Assembly: GCF_000145275.1 (NCBI RefSeq)
Contig: NC_014393.1
Span: forward strand, 2,728,001 to 2,792,000
Direction: 5' to 3'
DNA length: 64,000 nt
Source of the DNA: Clostridium cellulovorans 743B
GTDB lineage: Bacteria; Bacillota; Clostridia; Clostridiales; Clostridiaceae
Part shown: positions 1 through 8,238 of the stretch, piece by piece
Layout: each line of letters opens with the position of its first letter
Position numbering within the stretch: position 1 is the first letter of the stretch
The notes under the pieces: generated by a model
Database searches by the model: none
The model's input: the letters and a program-made list of their open reading frames with translations, nothing else
What the model was told of the DNA's origin: nothing
Position numbers and translations under genes: made by a program

Positions 1-2
1 AA

Positions 3-95
3 AATGAAATTGAAGAAATTATAAGTTTTACTAATGGAATCGCACTTGATTATGAAGCCATAAAAAATACAATAAGATTACCATATAACAGCTAG
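3..95 (+). CDS. C-terminal end of a truncated protein, unknown
   Basis: An open frame enters from the left edge and ends at a TAG after about 30 codons. The last residues read roughly ALDYEAIKNTIRLPYNS. The composition looks like real coding sequence, but the fragment is too short to assign a family. The gene body lies outside the window. The terminator-like hairpin near position 380 could serve it. Confidence 0.35.
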   Translation, partial: NEIEEIISFTNGIALDYEAIKNTIRLPYNS

Positions 96-363
96 TTAAC
101 CATATATGTGGTAGGTGAAATTTTAAAACATTAAGAAATAGAACTATTTCTTTTGATAAAATCTTCAAATTCAACTAACATTGAAAAGAACCATTTTGAT
201 GTTTACATTTACATTTTATTAGAAATCCATATTTGCACGTTTGATACAAATTTGGTTTTTATGGTAGAGTATGTGTTACAGCGCTTACAGAGTACCTGTG
301 ACAAGATGTTAAAATATGATGGTTAATTTGTTGTTCAAGAAAAGTAAGAATAAAGAAAATTTA

Positions 364-404
364 AAAACCTGCTATAAAAGTGTTGAATTTTATTAGCAGG
401 TTTT
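364..404 (+). terminator. Rho-independent terminator-like hairpin
   Basis: AAAACCTGCTA and TAGCAGGTTTT form an 11-bp stem around an AT-rich loop, flanked by A and T runs on either side. It could act in both directions: for the fragment at the left edge or for the leftward secreted-protein gene. The stretch from 96 to 363 shows no gene. Confidence 0.55.
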
Positions 405-488
405 ATTAGATTATATCTATACTAGTTATGTAACTATAAACTGTATTTAAAGTTTAATTATTAAACTTACATACAGTTGATGAACTTA

Positions 489-833
489 TTACCATTGGAT
501 TGTAATATAGTTTACTGTTCTTAAACTGTCATTCTCATTGTAGGCATATACAACAATAGTTCCAGGAGCTTTTGCGTTTACTAGTACCATGCTTCCAAAT
601 GTTTCAATAGTAGCACAATTAGAACTAGAATATGCACTATAGCTATAGCCAGTAAGATATTGTGTTTGACCAACTTTTAAAGTATAGTAATTACTGATGT
701 ATTGAGCAGAAGCTATTGGAGATTTAGTTACGTTATTCTGTAATCCTATAGCTGATACTGATGCTGCTTGAGAAACGAAAACTGTAGCACATACAAGAGC
801 TGAACAAATTAATTTTTTTAGTCCATTTTTCAT
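489..833 (-). CDS. Small secreted protein, Ig-like (BIG2-like) fold suspected
   Basis: A 114-residue protein with a clear signal peptide: a lysine-rich start, a hydrophobic core and a probable cleavage after VSA near residue 28. The mature part contains TLKVGQTQYLTG and later VLVNAKAPGTIVVYAY. This resembles the strand pattern of short bacterial Ig-like group 2 domains, where 'VGqt..L' and 'apGta.v.A' recur. The ATG has an AGAAGGA ribosome site. It stands alone and leftward, with no partner gene. The export prediction is strong; the fold assignment is inference and no function is known. Confidence 0.7.
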   Translation of the reverse strand: MKNGLKKLICSALVCATVFVSQAASVSAIGLQNNVTKSPIASAQYISNYYTLKVGQTQYLTGYSYSAYSSSNCATIETFGSMVLVNAKAPGTIVVYAYNENDSLRTVNYITIQW

Positions 834-1140
834 TTTAAATCCTTCTTTCTTTTTTAAATTACAAGTACAACAATACTATATCTCAACACATTTTTCTACC
901 ATATGGAATATATGGATACTTTGAGGGAATGATTAGAATAAGGAAGGTAATTATACTAAGAAACTCTAATGAATAAACGAAATTTCAATTGTAGATTTGT
1001 AGTAAAGGTTGTACGAAATCTAGTAAGTGATGGAACAAACGCCGAACCTCCCATTTGATATAAATTTGATAAAGTAATTAGGAGGAGATTTTATTTTGAA
1101 CTCCACAACCAAAAATAGGAAATGATATGAAAAAAATGAA

Positions 1141-1332
1141 ATTAGCAAGAGTAAGTATCCTTATTGGAATCATAAAATAAGCAAAATCCAAAAATCAGAT
1201 AACGAAATGATATTTACTGAAGTCACTCCAATCATTTCAAATACAGTTGAGTTATCCTATAAACCAAGAATAAAAGACCGTGTCATAGGTCTTTTTAATC
1301 AGCTTAATCTTAAAGCAACTTTTGCTGTTTAG
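1141..1332 (+). pseudogene. Start-less coding remnant, unknown family
   Basis: A 63-codon open frame lies between in-frame stops and has no start codon. It reads SKSKYPYWNHKISK and later ELSYKPRIKDRVIGLF. The amino-acid texture looks genic, and an AGGAGG-like motif lies about 60 bp upstream, so it is probably the 3' end of a decayed gene. The family was not recognised. The stretch from 834 to 1140 shows nothing else. Confidence 0.3.
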
Positions 1333-1371
1333 AACTTCTTTAAGAAAATACCATAAACTTAACATATAATT

Positions 1372-1412
1372 AAAGCCTACAAATCTAATTAATAAAATTT
1401 GTAGGCTTTTTT
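1372..1412 (+). terminator. Strong hairpin terminator
   Basis: AAAGCCTACAAAT pairs with ATTTGTAGGC, followed by six T on the + strand. It is well placed to end the coding remnant just upstream. A hairpin with the same GCCTACAA/TTGTAGGC arms recurs near 33.0 kb. Confidence 0.75.
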
Positions 1413-1418
1413 ATTTCT

Positions 1419-1550
1419 TCTATGATTGTATGCTACCATAATGTGTTATGCGGTGTTTCTTAATATATTTATTGTATTCATTATATTTATTTTGCAATAT
1501 TTTTGGGATTTTAGGTAAATATCAGTGCGACCTTAGTACGATTGTTATCA
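1419..1550. repeat. Long imperfect direct repeat, copy A
   Basis: About 130 bp matches 19860-19990 in the same orientation at roughly 75-80% by eye. Shared parts are TCTATGATTGTATG, GGTGTTTCTT, TATTTATTGTAT and, at the right end, tandem AGTGCGA/AGTACGA motifs 11 bp apart. A small hairpin is kept in both copies although the arm sequences differ. Copy A lies just past the 3' end of the histidine kinase gene. No coding potential is visible. Confidence 0.7.
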
Positions 1551-1644
1551 AAGTTCTAAACTTTCTTTCGCTCTAAATAACTATATTAGCATTGTAAATA
1601 AAACAAATAACATTTGAGTGGAATAAATAATCTATCACTTTCCC

Positions 1645-2985
1645 TTAACCTAAACACTCATCCATAAATGAACTTTCAATTAATAAGCTACACTTTAATA
1701 CAAACTTATCATTCTCTAATTGGTATTTCATAAAACCATCGTATTTATTTACTATGTATTCTATATTTTGTAAGCCTATCCCGTGATTTGTTGAATCTAT
1801 TTTGCTTGTCTCTAATTTACCATCGATAATTTTATAGTCACCTATACAAGAGTTTTCAAAGTAAAAATTTAGGTAACCAAGTTTTAAATAGATAGAGCAT
1901 TTTATGTAACGTGCTGTAGGGGCAACCTTCATACATGCCTCTATAGCATTATTAAATGCGTTGTTTAGGAGGATTGCTATATCATATTGATTAATTGGCA
2001 CATCGTTAGATATATCTATTGATGAATCAACTTTAATACCTTTACTAACAGCTTCCTCTAACTTATAATTAACAATAATCTCAGCAAAAGATGTACTTTT
2101 CCTAATAAGTTTTGTAACTTCATTATTTATATTTAAAGTTTCATGTAGAAAGGCTCTTGCTTTATCAACTTGATTATTAATCAATAGAGCATTTACAGTA
2201 GAAAGATTATTCCCATACTCATGCTGATTTTTGTTAATACTGCTAATGTTAAGTTCAAGTTCTCTTATAATATCTTTCTGCCGTTCATAACCTTCTTGAA
2301 CAATTTTCGAATATATTTCTTTGTCGACCAAAGCAATAAATAAAACTCCAACTACTAATATTGATGCATTGAAAACAAATATAATGAATGAAAAGAATAA
2401 ACTTTCTGAATTTAATTGCTGTATTGGCGATTCTAAGTTTAGTATACTACGCATTAATATTAAAGAGCTTATAGAGTCTATAAGGAATAAAATACTTATG
2501 CTATAAAAATACATTGGTTTCCTCAAGATAAACCCCTCTTTAGGCAATGGTATGTATTTAACACAAAAGTATGAAAAACATTTAGTAATAATAACAAAAA
2601 TTATCCTATGTAGATTTTGTTCAATAAGAATTTTGGGATTAATGTTAAGAATCATTTGAGGTAACAATAGAAAAAAACTATCTGATAGTAATAGTATCAC
2701 AAAAACTAAAAGAATTCTAAAAAGTATCATTTTTATTTGTTTTTTGTTATCATAGTAAATTGACCATATAAACCAAGGTATAGATGTAATTATACATGTA
2801 GCCAATGAACCTATTGCAATAATATGATTTATATATAATAAAAATAACGAAAAAAGTATAATATTGAGCACATCCCATAGTTGTATTTTTTTACACATCT
2901 TTACAGGTCTTAAAACTACGTAAAATAAATACATTTCAAAAATATTAGCTGATAATTCAAATAATGACCAAAAAAATTGTGTCAT
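1645..2985 (-). CDS. GHKL sensor histidine kinase, AgrC-like
   Basis: A 446-residue protein whose first 220 residues are mostly hydrophobic (about six membrane segments). A cytoplasmic part follows, with the phospho-acceptor region QHEYGNN near residue 254, the N box NNAIEAC near 345 and the G box GIGLQNI near 400. This is the layout of AgrC/ComD-type peptide sensors. The ATG overlaps the TGA of the upstream response regulator (ATGA), with GGGAGA as ribosome site, so I start here rather than at the ATG five codons earlier. The regulator-then-kinase order in one operon indicates a two-component pair. The signal is unknown: no AgrB- or AgrD-like gene is nearby. Confidence 0.88.
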   Translation of the reverse strand: MTQFFWSLFELSANIFEMYLFYVVLRPVKMCKKIQLWDVLNIILFSLFLLYINHIIAIGSLATCIITSIPWFIWSIYYDNKKQIKMILFRILLVFVILLLSDSFFLLLPQMILNINPKILIEQNLHRIIFVIITKCFSYFCVKYIPLPKEGFILRKPMYFYSISILFLIDSISSLILMRSILNLESPIQQLNSESLFFSFIIFVFNASILVVGVLFIALVDKEIYSKIVQEGYERQKDIIRELELNISSINKNQHEYGNNLSTVNALLINNQVDKARAFLHETLNINNEVTKLIRKSTSFAEIIVNYKLEEAVSKGIKVDSSIDISNDVPINQYDIAILLNNAFNNAIEACMKVAPTARYIKCSIYLKLGYLNFYFENSCIGDYKIIDGKLETSKIDSTNHGIGLQNIEYIVNKYDGFMKYQLENDKFVLKCSLLIESSFMDECLG

Positions 2986-3722
2986 GGTATATTCTCCCAT
3001 AATCTTTGTTCGAGTATATTTCTCAAGTTCTCTGAATTTGATTTACTAACAGGTATACATAGATTTTTACTGCCAACATATACTTTGAATTTTTTATATG
3101 CCACAATATGATTTATATTGATAATAAAGCCATGGTGACAACGTATAAACATTTCTTTTTCAAGATTTTCTTCGAGATCCTTTAAGTTAACTGTATACTC
3201 ATAAGATGTATTTTCAGTAACTAAAACTACTTTCTTACCTACTTTTTCAATATATAAAATTTCTTGTTGCAAAATATTTGATATTTCTCCTCTAAATTTG
3301 ATCTTTAGCCTAGGTTGCATATATTTTTTTATAAAATCATTTTTCATTTTAGAATCTATAATTTTTTTTATAGTCTTATTTATTGTTTCGCTGTTAATTG
3401 GTTTTAATATATAGTCAAATGCTTCAACTTTATAGGCATCATATCCATATGAAGTATAACTAGTTATAAATATAATAAGTATATTTTTATCAATTTGTTT
3501 TATCTGTTCTGCCAAATCAATCCCATTTGTCTCATCTATTTCTATATCTAAAATTGCAATATCTATTGGTTGTCTCTTTATATACTTGATAACTTCTTTT
3601 GATGATTCTGTACAGTATGTATTAAATATTCTTTCGTCTTCTATTTCTTCATATTTTTTAATGAAATACTGCACTAACGTGGCTTGTTCCTTGCGATCAT
3701 CACATATTAATATATTTAGCAT
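2982..3722 (-). CDS. LytTR-family response regulator, AgrA-like
   Basis: A 246-residue protein. The receiver domain has acidic residues D8/D9 and a probable phospho-accepting D59 (AILDIEI); a LytTR DNA-binding domain covers about residues 140-240 with IRCHHGFIININHI. It is expected to be phosphorylated by the kinase encoded directly downstream and to bind direct-repeat promoter sites. The start has a GAGGA ribosome site. It is the first gene of a two-gene leftward operon; 3723-3879 upstream is AT-rich and presumably carries the promoter. Confidence 0.9.
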   Translation of the reverse strand: MLNILICDDRKEQATLVQYFIKKYEEIEDERIFNTYCTESSKEVIKYIKRQPIDIAILDIEIDETNGIDLAEQIKQIDKNILIIFITSYTSYGYDAYKVEAFDYILKPINSETINKTIKKIIDSKMKNDFIKKYMQPRLKIKFRGEISNILQQEILYIEKVGKKVVLVTENTSYEYTVNLKDLEENLEKEMFIRCHHGFIININHIVAYKKFKVYVGSKNLCIPVSKSNSENLRNILEQRLWENIP

Positions 3723-3879
3723 GCGTATACATCCTCAATTCTAAAATAATACAAATTTTCTACATCAATATAAGGTGAAAACAATATAAATTCAATTTTA
3801 TTATTTTTTAAGTAATCACAATATCAATCAATATTTTATCATATTTATTAAATTTATCCAATGTTGTCATTGTAAAATG

Positions 3880-4000
3880 TGATAAAGTTCTTTCCAGGTT
3901 CATTTGACTAATTCCTTTGACATTCAGACCTCCCAGTTATCTTACTGCTTGCAATTTTAGCAGTAAGAAATTTTCATTATCTATTCAATAATTCTTTAAC
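3880..4000 (-). mobile_element. IS66-family 5' remnant (tnpA start)
   Basis: Read leftward this matches 11874-11995 at high similarity. The shared part includes the reading frame SKELV..TWKEL that begins the small accessory protein (Orf1/TnpA) of IS66-family elements. An in-frame TGA follows after eight codons and the rest is missing. It is a dead fragment of the left end. The hairpin with CTTACTGCT and AGCAGTAAG arms falls inside it. Confidence 0.6.
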
Positions 4001-4039
4001 GACTATTTATTATTTCATAAACGTATATTTTGTGCTCCT

Positions 4040-4070
4040 TAATTAGGGGTTGCAGAGCAACCCCCAATTA
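4040..4070. repeat. Near-perfect inverted repeat
   Basis: TAATTAGGGGTTGC and GCAACCCCCAATTA pair over 14 bp with one mismatch around an AGA loop. No T-run follows on either side, so it does not look like a plain terminator. It adjoins the IS66 remnant and may be an element end or insertion scar. Confidence 0.5.
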
Positions 4071-4137
4071 CGTGGACATTCTCATAATAAAAGTTTTTAT
4101 TATAACCTCTGAAAAGTATGAATCGACTCATCCTAAC

Positions 4138-4260
4138 AATACTTCTTTGTATTTTTTCATTAATTCAATGTTGTAAAGTTCTCCTTCTAAATTAGAAATA
4201 AGTAGTAAAGATAAGTAATCACTTCCCCAAATCCAACTATAATTGAGCAAACTCAACTTT
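4138..4260 (-). pseudogene. C-terminal remnant of an unknown accessory gene
   Basis: A leftward frame without a start encodes about 40 residues (NYSWIWGSDYLSLLLI and on to KKYKEVLLG) before a TGA. It resembles the ends of small immunity-type proteins around Rhs loci, but the family is not identified. Truncation next to an IS66 remnant suggests it was cut during element turnover. Confidence 0.3.
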
Positions 4261-4362
4261 ATATCTTTGCTCTTTCATATTTGCATAATTATATATAAAG
4301 TTTATCTTAAAACTTATATAGTTTGTATAAATATTCCTATGATTACACTGTTGTTCATATAC

Positions 4363-4911
4363 TTAAAAACATTGCCACATTGCAACCAATAGATTACAAT
4401 TATTACATTGAAAAACAAAAACAGCTACATTATCTCCAATATCATCCCAAATGTCCGCAACTTCTACCTTAGCATCTTTTGAAAGAATACTAGTTAGGTA
4501 TTCTTGACCATTACTATCTTCCGTCATATTATCAAGATCTTCTTGTGTCCATTCACCTAAATAATTCATAAAATCCCCACAACATACTTGCCAATCATTA
4601 TTTTAAATCCATAGAATAGGAGGTGTTCTCTGTAAATCACCTATAATTATGTCTATTTTTCTTTTTATTTCATCCTCTGATTCATTTTCAAAATATCGTT
4701 TAACTTCATCACAGATTCTCTGATAAATATAATTCGGAATCTTCATCAACGCTTTGCCTTTATCTAAGCAATCCATACATACAGATTCAATCTCATCACT
4801 TCTATAGTCAAAATAAATCGTATCTAAACAATTCTTTTCACTTCCACATTTTTCACAGGGTTTATCTATAAAGTCTGCATATTTCAGTGGATCATTAAAA
4901 TATTTATACAT
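4363..4911 (-). pseudogene. CbrC-family gene split by an in-frame stop
   Basis: The first part (102 codons) starts MYKYFNDPLKYADFI and has the cysteine motif CEKCGSEKNC followed by CMDC. It ends with RTPPILWI and a TAA. The same frame continues after that stop as NNDWQVCCGDFMNYLGEW and ends FQCNNCNLLVAMWQC. Together they match the usual CbrC (UPF0167) plan of about 190 residues: Cys-rich N-terminus, RTP motif, W-x-x-CGDF, and a C-terminal CxxC near the end. The start has a strong GGAGCAGAG site and overlaps the upstream gene by 8 bp. In E. coli CbrC is linked to colicin E2 tolerance, so an immunity-type role beside Rhs toxins is plausible. The stop is a single nonsense codon, not a frameshift. 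Confidence 0.72.
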
Positions 4912-5425
4912 TATACTCTGCTCCTTTATTATAAAAATATTTATTCTTATATATTTTAAAATAATCTGTGTTCCACCTTTTTTTGTATGGATTAAAATAA
5001 ACATTCCAAAATATTTTTGGATCCCAACGATCCTTGGATATAAGAGCTTCTGGCAAACCATGTAGAACATCAAGTAAATCTGATAGTTGTTTAAATTTTT
5101 CTTCTTTGTATAACTTAATAGCATCTTCACAAACGATTGACATTAATTGAGTCATTCTAGTAATCTCATCTACATTGTCGGTTTCAAAAATATTACTGTT
5201 TATAATATTGAGACTTTCAACAAGTTGGTTATACCCGCCGTATGGATTATTATCTTGAAATAATATTAAAAAGTTTTGGTAACTCCATAAATTAATATCT
5301 TCATTTAAGGAACATTTTAGTGAATTTAATGTTTCTATTGTGCTAGCGCTACTTGATTGAAATCTCATCTTAGCTAACAAAAATGTCATCGATTTTAAGA
5401 TTTTAGCAACTTCTAATTTATCCAT
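4904..5425 (-). CDS. Hypothetical protein, candidate immunity partner
   Basis: A 173-residue, helix-rich soluble protein with no signal peptide and no family I recognise. It is translationally coupled (8-bp overlap) to the CbrC-family gene, so the two belong to one operon. Its position between Rhs fragments is typical of immunity genes accompanying toxin tips. That role is inference from context only. The C-terminus is rich in Tyr, Lys and Asn, as in low-GC hosts. Confidence 0.6.
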   Translation of the reverse strand: MDKLEVAKILKSMTFLLAKMRFQSSSASTIETLNSLKCSLNEDINLWSYQNFLILFQDNNPYGGYNQLVESLNIINSNIFETDNVDEITRMTQLMSIVCEDAIKLYKEEKFKQLSDLLDVLHGLPEALISKDRWDPKIFWNVYFNPYKKRWNTDYFKIYKNKYFYNKGAEYNV

Positions 5426-5454
5426 ATCTTAACCTCTTCTCTCTTCTCATGCAA

Positions 5455-5625
5455 GTAAGTCTACAGTAATAGTTTTTTGTATTGATAAGCTTCCCTCAAT
5501 CATAATAACTATACGAAGCTATTTGTACCCGAGCATTATCAAATAATCCAATAACATCTCCTTGAACATTTCTTATATAGTAATATTCCACACTATTAAA
5601 ATTAAAGCTAACTATAAAAATAGCA
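5455..5625 (-). pseudogene. Rhs core fragment
   Basis: Read leftward it encodes NSVEYYYIRNVQGDVIGLFD, nearly the same as the Rhs repeat-core end at 7460-7560. The frame then meets a TGA where the other copy has the W of DSWGKLTN. Such short core remnants usually mark the junction of a displaced toxin/immunity module. Confidence 0.65.
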
Positions 5626-5667
5626 AGTGGATTTTCTATTACCTATACCCACTTGCTAAATTAAGGT

Positions 5668-6263
5668 CTATTCTTTTGGTTTCCAATTAGGATTTATTTT
5701 TCTTCCAAATAACTGTTTCTCCCACGTATAGCTTATACCATAAACTTCAGTATCCGCTGTATGCCATATCGCATCTACAAATAAACAAATCATTATCGCT
5801 AATTGTTTATCAAAATCTTTATCATAGATTACTCTATATTTATCTCCATCAAATTCTTTAAATGCGTTTCTTTTTATTGCTGCAACCTGTACATCATCGC
5901 AATATATAGAAATATCCTTTGCCGAGTGACTCCATATCTCAAATTTTTACCTAATATTTCTCCAATTATCGACTCATTATTATCACGTAAATACCCTTGT
6001 TTTTCTCCATCTTTATAATATATATATGGGCATCTACTAAATTTAAAAAAAGCTATAATTGGTATATTCTCAAGAATTAGTTTTTTCTTATCTTCTTGTC
6101 TTAAACTAATAACTTGATTACCATTAGCATCAAACAACGATATTTTTCTAAAACCCCAAAATACAATTCTATTAATTTCTGCTGTATTAACAATATTACC
6201 ATCCTCAATTATTTTGTATTGGTAATTATATTTTAGTTTTGCTTGTTCAATCTTTAATTCCAT
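5668..6263 (-). pseudogene. Tubby/LURP-one-like barrel protein, frameshifted
   Basis: The first 105 codons are open (YQYKIIEDG, FRKISLFDANGNQV). One T is missing from a T-run near 5945. Restoring it joins the frame to FEIWSHSAKDISIYCDD and on to DKQLAIMICLFVDAIWH, ending NPNWKPKE, for about 198 residues in all. The alternation of strands with a late buried helix resembles the LURP-one/tubby-like barrel. That family call is tentative. A 5' fragment of a close paralog lies at 12269-12360. The gene may be broken, or the base may be a sequencing error. Confidence 0.5.
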
Positions 6264-6288
6264 TTGTTCACCTACCTGGAATAACTAC

Positions 6289-6600
6289 CTATTTCTTCTC
6301 TAATATTTCATTAATATATCGTTCTTGCTTTTTTATAATAAATATACCAAAAATCGTACTAAAAAGGTAAAAGTAAATCAAAAATAAATTTGATCCTGTA
6401 ATATTGTGGATTCCATAGAAAGACACTATCTCTGGTAAAAAAACAATAAAAAATGAAAATACAGAAGCTTCAATTAATGTTCTAGTAACCTTTTTCATAT
6501 CTCTAAACAATGCATAATTCAGCGCTATTAAAACAGTAACATACACAAATGTCAATGGTAATAAAAAATATATATACTTAGTTTTTATATGTTTTTTCAC
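6289..6600 (-). CDS. Small membrane protein, unknown
   Basis: A 103-residue protein with about three hydrophobic segments (residues 10-30, 45-62 and 72-90) and a positively charged C-terminus. It lies 14 bp downstream of the Rhs toxin-tip remnant. That position is typical of an immunity gene for a membrane-acting or translocating toxin, but this is context only. No family was recognised. Confidence 0.55.
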   Translation of the reverse strand: MKKHIKTKYIYFLLPLTFVYVTVLIALNYALFRDMKKVTRTLIEASVFSFFIVFLPEIVSFYGIHNITGSNLFLIYFYLFSTIFGIFIIKKQERYINEILEKK

Positions 6601-6614
6601 TTCCTTACTCCTCC

Positions 6615-7750
6615 TTAATCAAAATCAATAGAAAAGTCAAAACCCAAACCTATATGTCTTCCAAATTTAATTTTTTTTTCCTTTGTATCTATAGAATATC
6701 CTCCACCAAAACTTCCCAAACCAACTTCAAGACCAATATCAAGCTTGTGTGAAGTAAAAATTATTGGAACATAAATCTTACCACCGCCTTCTGCCAATGC
6801 AATTTTACCATACAGACCTGCTTCTGCTTTCTCCTTTGAAGCTTCAATAGAAGCCTCAGTTTGCGTAAACACAGTTTTTAGTGACCATTCTCCATGTCTA
6901 TATTTGCCTTCTACTTTAGCTATACCAACTTCTCCTGAAAGAAATTGTGCTTTCACTTTAAAGTCATTTTCCGGTTCTTTTTCAGCATCATTAACACCAA
7001 TACTATAATTACCTATTGTAAGTTTCAATAATTCCCCTTCTGCATAAAATCCAGCACCTTTAACAGGTTTTTGTGCTTATTCATACCTTTTCATATTAAC
7101 TTCGGACATACATGCAAAAGAATATGCCCTCATTTCAGCTGTTTCTTCACTAGGATTTGCAGCAAACATTGGTCTAAATCCATCTGAATCTTCCATACTT
7201 ACAGGACTATTAACGCAATAAGCAAATATATTATGAGTTAATATCTCACCTACTTCTCCTCCAAGTGCGTCTGCATTAATAAATCTTCCCCATTCTGGGT
7301 TATAATAACGACTTTGCAGATAATATATACCAGTTTCACTATCATACCTGCAACCACGATATCTATAAGGATTTTTATATCCTACATGCTCCTTACTATT
7401 AGTTACATCAGTCCCATTCTGATCTTTTATATTTGTAAGCTTACCCCAGGAATCATAAGTATATGAAACTATTTGAATTCCAGTATTATCGAATAATCCA
7501 ATAATATCACCTTGAACATTTCTTATATAGTAGTATTCTACACTATTAAGATTAAAGCTGACAAGGTCTCCTACACTGTCATAAGTATAATAAATCTTAT
7601 CAGTACCATTATCCTCAAAAGTATATTTTATTTCTTTATCATTATTCTTCATCGAACTAACTCTTGTTGTTGTGGTCTTATCCTCTTTACCATTTTCGTA
7701 GGTATATTTTGTTGAGAAGTTAGTTCCTGAAGTTGAATTGCTACATATAC
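6615..7750 (-). pseudogene. Rhs C-terminal region with toxin tip, interrupted
   Basis: YD-repeat core sequence (KIYYTYDSVGDL, YTYDSWGKLT) leads to the conserved RYYNPEWGRFINADALGG motif that ends Rhs/wall-associated cores near 7270. A tip follows, then an in-frame TAA at 7077-7079 (KRYE-stop). The same frame continues as AQKPVKGAGFYAEGEL into a glycine- and strand-rich domain ending GLGFDFSIDFD. So this is one tip split by one nonsense codon. The 5' side is cut by the IS3-family element at about 7751. The full protein would have been a large polymorphic toxin; here it is a dead 3' piece. Confidence 0.75.
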
Positions 7751-7819
7751 CCTGTTAGAGAGTTTAGTCCAACTATATCCGCTCCTAAGACTTAGATCTC
7801 TGAAAGGAGCTTCTAAAAG

Positions 7820-8238
7820 ATGTATTCTAAAGAAAAAGTTAATATCGCATTGAAACTATATCATCAATGCGGCTCTGTAACGAAAACAATTCAAACATTA
7901 GGGTATCTACTAGAAAAGCCTTATACAACTGGATTTATGATGAGTGTAAGCCTCAAAAACAAAGAAAGATACTTGAGATCATTAATACTAAAATGCATCC
8001 ACGCAATCCACCTGTTGAAGTGAAAATGAATGCATTACATCGTTGCTTTGAATTGGGAGAAAGTATAAAATCAGTATCAGAGGATATTGGTTATACAAGG
8101 ACTAGCATTTATGCTTGGCGAAAAAAGTATCTCCAGAAAGGTGCGATTGCATTAATGAATGATAAAAATATCTAACCAGATACTTTAGAAGAAGGTTCAA
8201 TTGCATCCAATGTTGAGGTTGAAGTATTAAAGGATCAA
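7820..8238 (+). pseudogene. IS3 OrfA (DNA-binding subunit), broken
   Basis: It starts MYSKEKVNIALKLYHQCG with a GAAAGGAG ribosome site. Near 7905 one C is missing, shifting LGY out of frame from TRKALYNWIYDECKP. The second frame continues with a second helix-turn-helix (ISVSEDIGYTRTSIYAWRKK-like) to a TAA at 8173. It then runs in the same frame through VEVLKDQMLKMQLEIDIL, the coiled-coil tail. Normally OrfA is about 120-170 residues and is joined to OrfB by programmed frameshifting. Confidence 0.65.

Noticed and set aside
1129..1182. A 17-codon frame (MKKMKLARVSILIGIIK) as an AgrD-like signal peptide for the two-component system
   Set aside because: It has no cysteine or serine for a thiolactone ring, no AgrB is nearby, and it faces away from the kinase operon.
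6615..7028. A separate 137-residue gene starting with TTG
   Set aside because: The frame is continuous with the Rhs tip across a single TAA, and the TTG has no ribosome site.
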